A DNA stretch of 64,000 nucleotides from Acidobacteriota bacterium (GTDB taxonomy: Bacteria > Acidobacteriota > Terriglobia > Terriglobales > SCQP01), in the NCBI GenBank assembly GCA_027459505.1, contig DAIDIE010000037.1, forward strand, positions 1 to 64,000, read 5' to 3'. Under the pieces are notes generated by a model, which was given only the letters and a program-made list of their open reading frames with translations, did not search any database and was not told the origin of the DNA. The position numbers were made by a program, and so were the translations under genes. Positions 62,149 to 64,000 of the stretch are shown here, one piece after another; the first letter of the stretch is position 1; each line of letters begins with the position of its first letter.

Positions 62149-62437
62149 CGCATTCGTATCCCCTTCCGCAGCTCCTCCTCGCAACAGATATCCGTGAATT
62201 TAATTTCCGCCGTCTGCAACCTCGCCTGCCGCAATTTCGTATACTCGGCAGAGCCGTGGCGCTGAGAAATGGCTTCAGCAACTCGGACGTCAGTGGAAGC
62301 GCAGCTTGCGCCGGACACGGCAATTGGCCAAGCGTCACTGAAACTGCCCCCCGTGCCCGGACATACTAAAGCGTTAACCGCGTTGCCCCCTTTGCCATAG
62401 CCGGCTGCCGGAATAACTGGGTGGCGCAAAAACCACT
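62149..62437. other. Intergenic before HlyD
   Basis: About 289 nt without a credible gene. The promoter of the HlyD/ABC operon must lie here or upstream of it, but I find no clear box. Confidence 0.4.
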
Positions 62438-63658
62438 ATGATTGGAATGATGAAACCGGATCTGAGCGAGCTCCGCATTGACGCGCATAAACGCGGACGC
62501 AGCGGAACGGGGAAGCGCGTTGCCGTTATCTTTGCCGTGCTTGCCGTCCTCCTGATTCTGGGCGCGGGTTATTACGCATATTCGCATCGGGCGCCCACCG
62601 TGGAGGTGGCCAGCGTCGAGGCGCCGCAGTCGGGACCGCCGGCGCTGTTGAACGCCAGCGGATACGTCACGCCGCAGCGCCGCGCAACTGTTGCAGCCAA
62701 GATTACCGGGCGCGTTACTGGCGTGTACTTCACCGAAGGAATGCGGGTTCGGAAGGGCTTCATCCTGGCTCGTCTGGACGACTCCGACGCGCAGAAGCAA
62801 CTAGCTACCGCCATCGCCGACCGCAACGCCACCCAAGCCAGCATTCTGGATTTTCAGGTGCAGTTGAAAAATGCTGAAATCGAGCTGCATCGCGTTACCG
62901 CCCTGCGCGGCGCCGGCGTGGAATCGCAACAGGCGCTCGACAACGCCCGCATGGCGGCCAACAGCCTCAAGGCGAAGATCGATTACGCCCAATCGCAGGT
63001 GCTCGCCGGTGACGCCCGCATTCAGGAGGCGAAGCAGGCGGTGGAAAACTGTGTGATCCGCGCTCCCTTCGAGGGCATTGTGGTCTCCAAAGACGCGCAG
63101 GTCGGCGAAATGGTCTCGCCCATTTCCGCCGGCGGCGGCTTCACGCGCACCGGTATCGCCACCATCGTTGATATGAACTCCAATGAGATCGAGGTTGACG
63201 TCAACGAGAACTACATTGCCCGCGTGAAGCCGGATCAGGATGTGACCGCCGTGCTGGACGCCTACCCGGACTGGAAGATTCCCTGCCGCGTGCGGACCAT
63301 CATTCCCACCGCCGACCGCGAAAAGGCGACGGTGAAGGTGCGGATTGCCTTTGACCGCCTCGACCCGCGCATCCTGCCCGACATGGGCGTCAAGGTGACA
63401 TTCCTGGGCAAAGAGGCGGGAACCGCGTCGAAAGCGCCGGCCGGGGTGTTTGTCCCCAGCACCGCCATCCGCGACGAGGCTGGGCGGAAGGTGGTGTTTC
63501 TTGTGCGCGGCGATCAACTCGAGCGGCATGCGGTCAAGCTGGGAACCAGCAATGGCGATCGCACCCAGGTCCTGGCGGGATTGAGCCCTGGCGATCAGGT
63601 GGTGGTGGCGGGCCCGCCGCGGTTGCGCGATGGGGAAGCGGTGCGGATGAAGCATTAG
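62438..63658 (+). CDS. HlyD/MacA-type membrane fusion protein
   Basis: The product is 406 residues. A cytoplasmic N-terminus and one span (about 28-48, VAVIFAVLAVLLILGAGYYAY), then the biotinyl-lipoyl halves (SGYVTPQRRATVAAKITGRVTGVYF and CVIRAPFEGIVVSKDAQVGEMV) flanking a coiled-coil hairpin (about 125-200), then beta-barrel and membrane-proximal domains (VDVNENYIARVKPDQDV, VPSTAIRDEAGRKVVFLV). It bridges an inner-membrane transporter and TolC. ATG codons at 62447 and 62450 are alternative starts. The ABC ATPase gene follows after 54 nt. Confidence 0.93.
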   Translation: MIGMMKPDLSELRIDAHKRGRSGTGKRVAVIFAVLAVLLILGAGYYAYSHRAPTVEVASVEAPQSGPPALLNASGYVTPQRRATVAAKITGRVTGVYFTEGMRVRKGFILARLDDSDAQKQLATAIADRNATQASILDFQVQLKNAEIELHRVTALRGAGVESQQALDNARMAANSLKAKIDYAQSQVLAGDARIQEAKQAVENCVIRAPFEGIVVSKDAQVGEMVSPISAGGGFTRTGIATIVDMNSNEIEVDVNENYIARVKPDQDVTAVLDAYPDWKIPCRVRTIIPTADREKATVKVRIAFDRLDPRILPDMGVKVTFLGKEAGTASKAPAGVFVPSTAIRDEAGRKVVFLVRGDQLERHAVKLGTSNGDRTQVLAGLSPGDQVVVAGPPRLRDGEAVRMKH

Positions 63659-63712
63659 GGAGTGGAGCGCGCGGCGGCTGTTAGCAGTCGCGCGCGAGGA
63701 AGGAGCGATTTC

Positions 63713-64000
63713 ATGGTCAGCGTCGATGGCGGAAAAAGCGGCAGTCTTATCCAGGTGCGTGAACTCGATAAGACTTACCGCCGCGGCAACGAAGACATCC
63801 ACGTGCTGCAAGGGCTCAACCTGGATGTGGACCAGGGCGACTTCGTCGCCTTCATGGGGCCCAGCGGCTCCGGAAAAACCACAATGTTGAACCTGCTCGG
63901 CGGCTTGGATGTCCCCACCCGCGGCAGTGTGACCGTCGCGGGCGACGAAATCACGCACATGTCGCGCGGCAAGCTCACCGAATGGCGCGCCCGCCACGTG
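63713..64000 (+). CDS. ABC transporter ATP-binding protein, MacB/LolD type (cut by window end)
   Basis: 96 codons are in the window and the frame is open at the edge. Start IQVRELDKTYRRGNEDIHVLQGLNLDV and Walker A FMGPSGSGKTTMLNLLGGLD are typical of the MacB/LolD (FtsE-like) ATPase class. GAGGAAGGAG precedes the ATG. With the HlyD gene upstream and a probable permease beyond the window it should form a tripartite exporter. Confidence 0.93.
   Translation, partial: MVSVDGGKSGSLIQVRELDKTYRRGNEDIHVLQGLNLDVDQGDFVAFMGPSGSGKTTMLNLLGGLDVPTRGSVTVAGDEITHMSRGKLTEWRARHV

Overview
The window looks like about 64 kb of chromosome from a member of the Acidobacteriota (probably Terriglobia/Acidobacteriia). 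It is high-GC and Gram-negative (TolC, PAP2, RseP, TonB-like proteins). It carries an uppS-cdsA-dxr-rseP block, a gap-pgk-tpiA-tRNA-secG block, a pilB-pilT-pilC cluster, two DUF3857/transglutaminase-like proteins, a FucP-type sugar symporter, an SSS symporter and secreted plant-polysaccharide hydrolases (GH51, GH10). The phylum is inferred from gene content, not from a marker gene.

Layout. 1-2.9 kb: three poorly characterised genes for small exported proteins, one with what looks like two tandem ExbD/TolR-like domains. 3.0-3.9 kb: ferredoxin and hemerythrin. 4.0-8.2 kb, minus strand: PAP2 phosphatase, secreted esterase, GH51 arabinofuranosidase. 8.4-13.4 kb: tRNA-Lys, mobA, metF, xseB, a GGDEF protein, and a sigma-54 activator divergent from it. 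13.7-19.7 kb: uppS-cdsA-dxr-rseP, then pdxS and pdxT separated by a terminator. 19.7-26 kb: glgC, a large membrane protein, an NtrY-like kinase, an EndoIII-fold glycosylase. 26-30 kb: pilB, pilT, pilC. 30.7-35.7 kb: gap, pgk, tpiA, tRNA-Leu, secG, an MBL hydrolase, a HhH protein. 36-42 kb: a beta-barrel-like protein coupled to a cytochrome c, and the two DUF3857 proteins. 42-48.5 kb: sugar module (FucP-type MFS, ROK kinase, SSS symporter with a small membrane protein, LacI regulator). 48.8-55 kb: glutamine synthetase, thiS, a DUF2059-thioredoxin fusion, a Ser/Thr-rich membrane protein, an ABC transporter. 55-64 kb: GH10 xylanase, Nudix, TolC, truA, a Cys-rich small protein, a double TonB-domain protein, and the start of an HlyD/ABC export operon that continues past the end.

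The genes suggest a heterotroph that degrades arabinoxylan outside the cytoplasm (GH10, GH51, esterase), imports sugars by symport, phosphorylates them (ROK) and sends them through glycolysis or glycogen (glgC). A LacI-type operator sits over the promoter of the SSS symporter.

The most unusual content is not protein coding. Three families of dispersed intergenic repeats occur here, all in one orientation: family A (5 copies, 70-300 nt, with a conserved long-range pairing around a variable middle), family B (3 copies, about 95 nt) and family C (3 copies, palindromic, placed after minus-strand genes in two cases). B and C are adjacent in one copy. In another they are separated by a 108-nt element with perfect 12-nt terminal inverted repeats, apparently a nested insertion.
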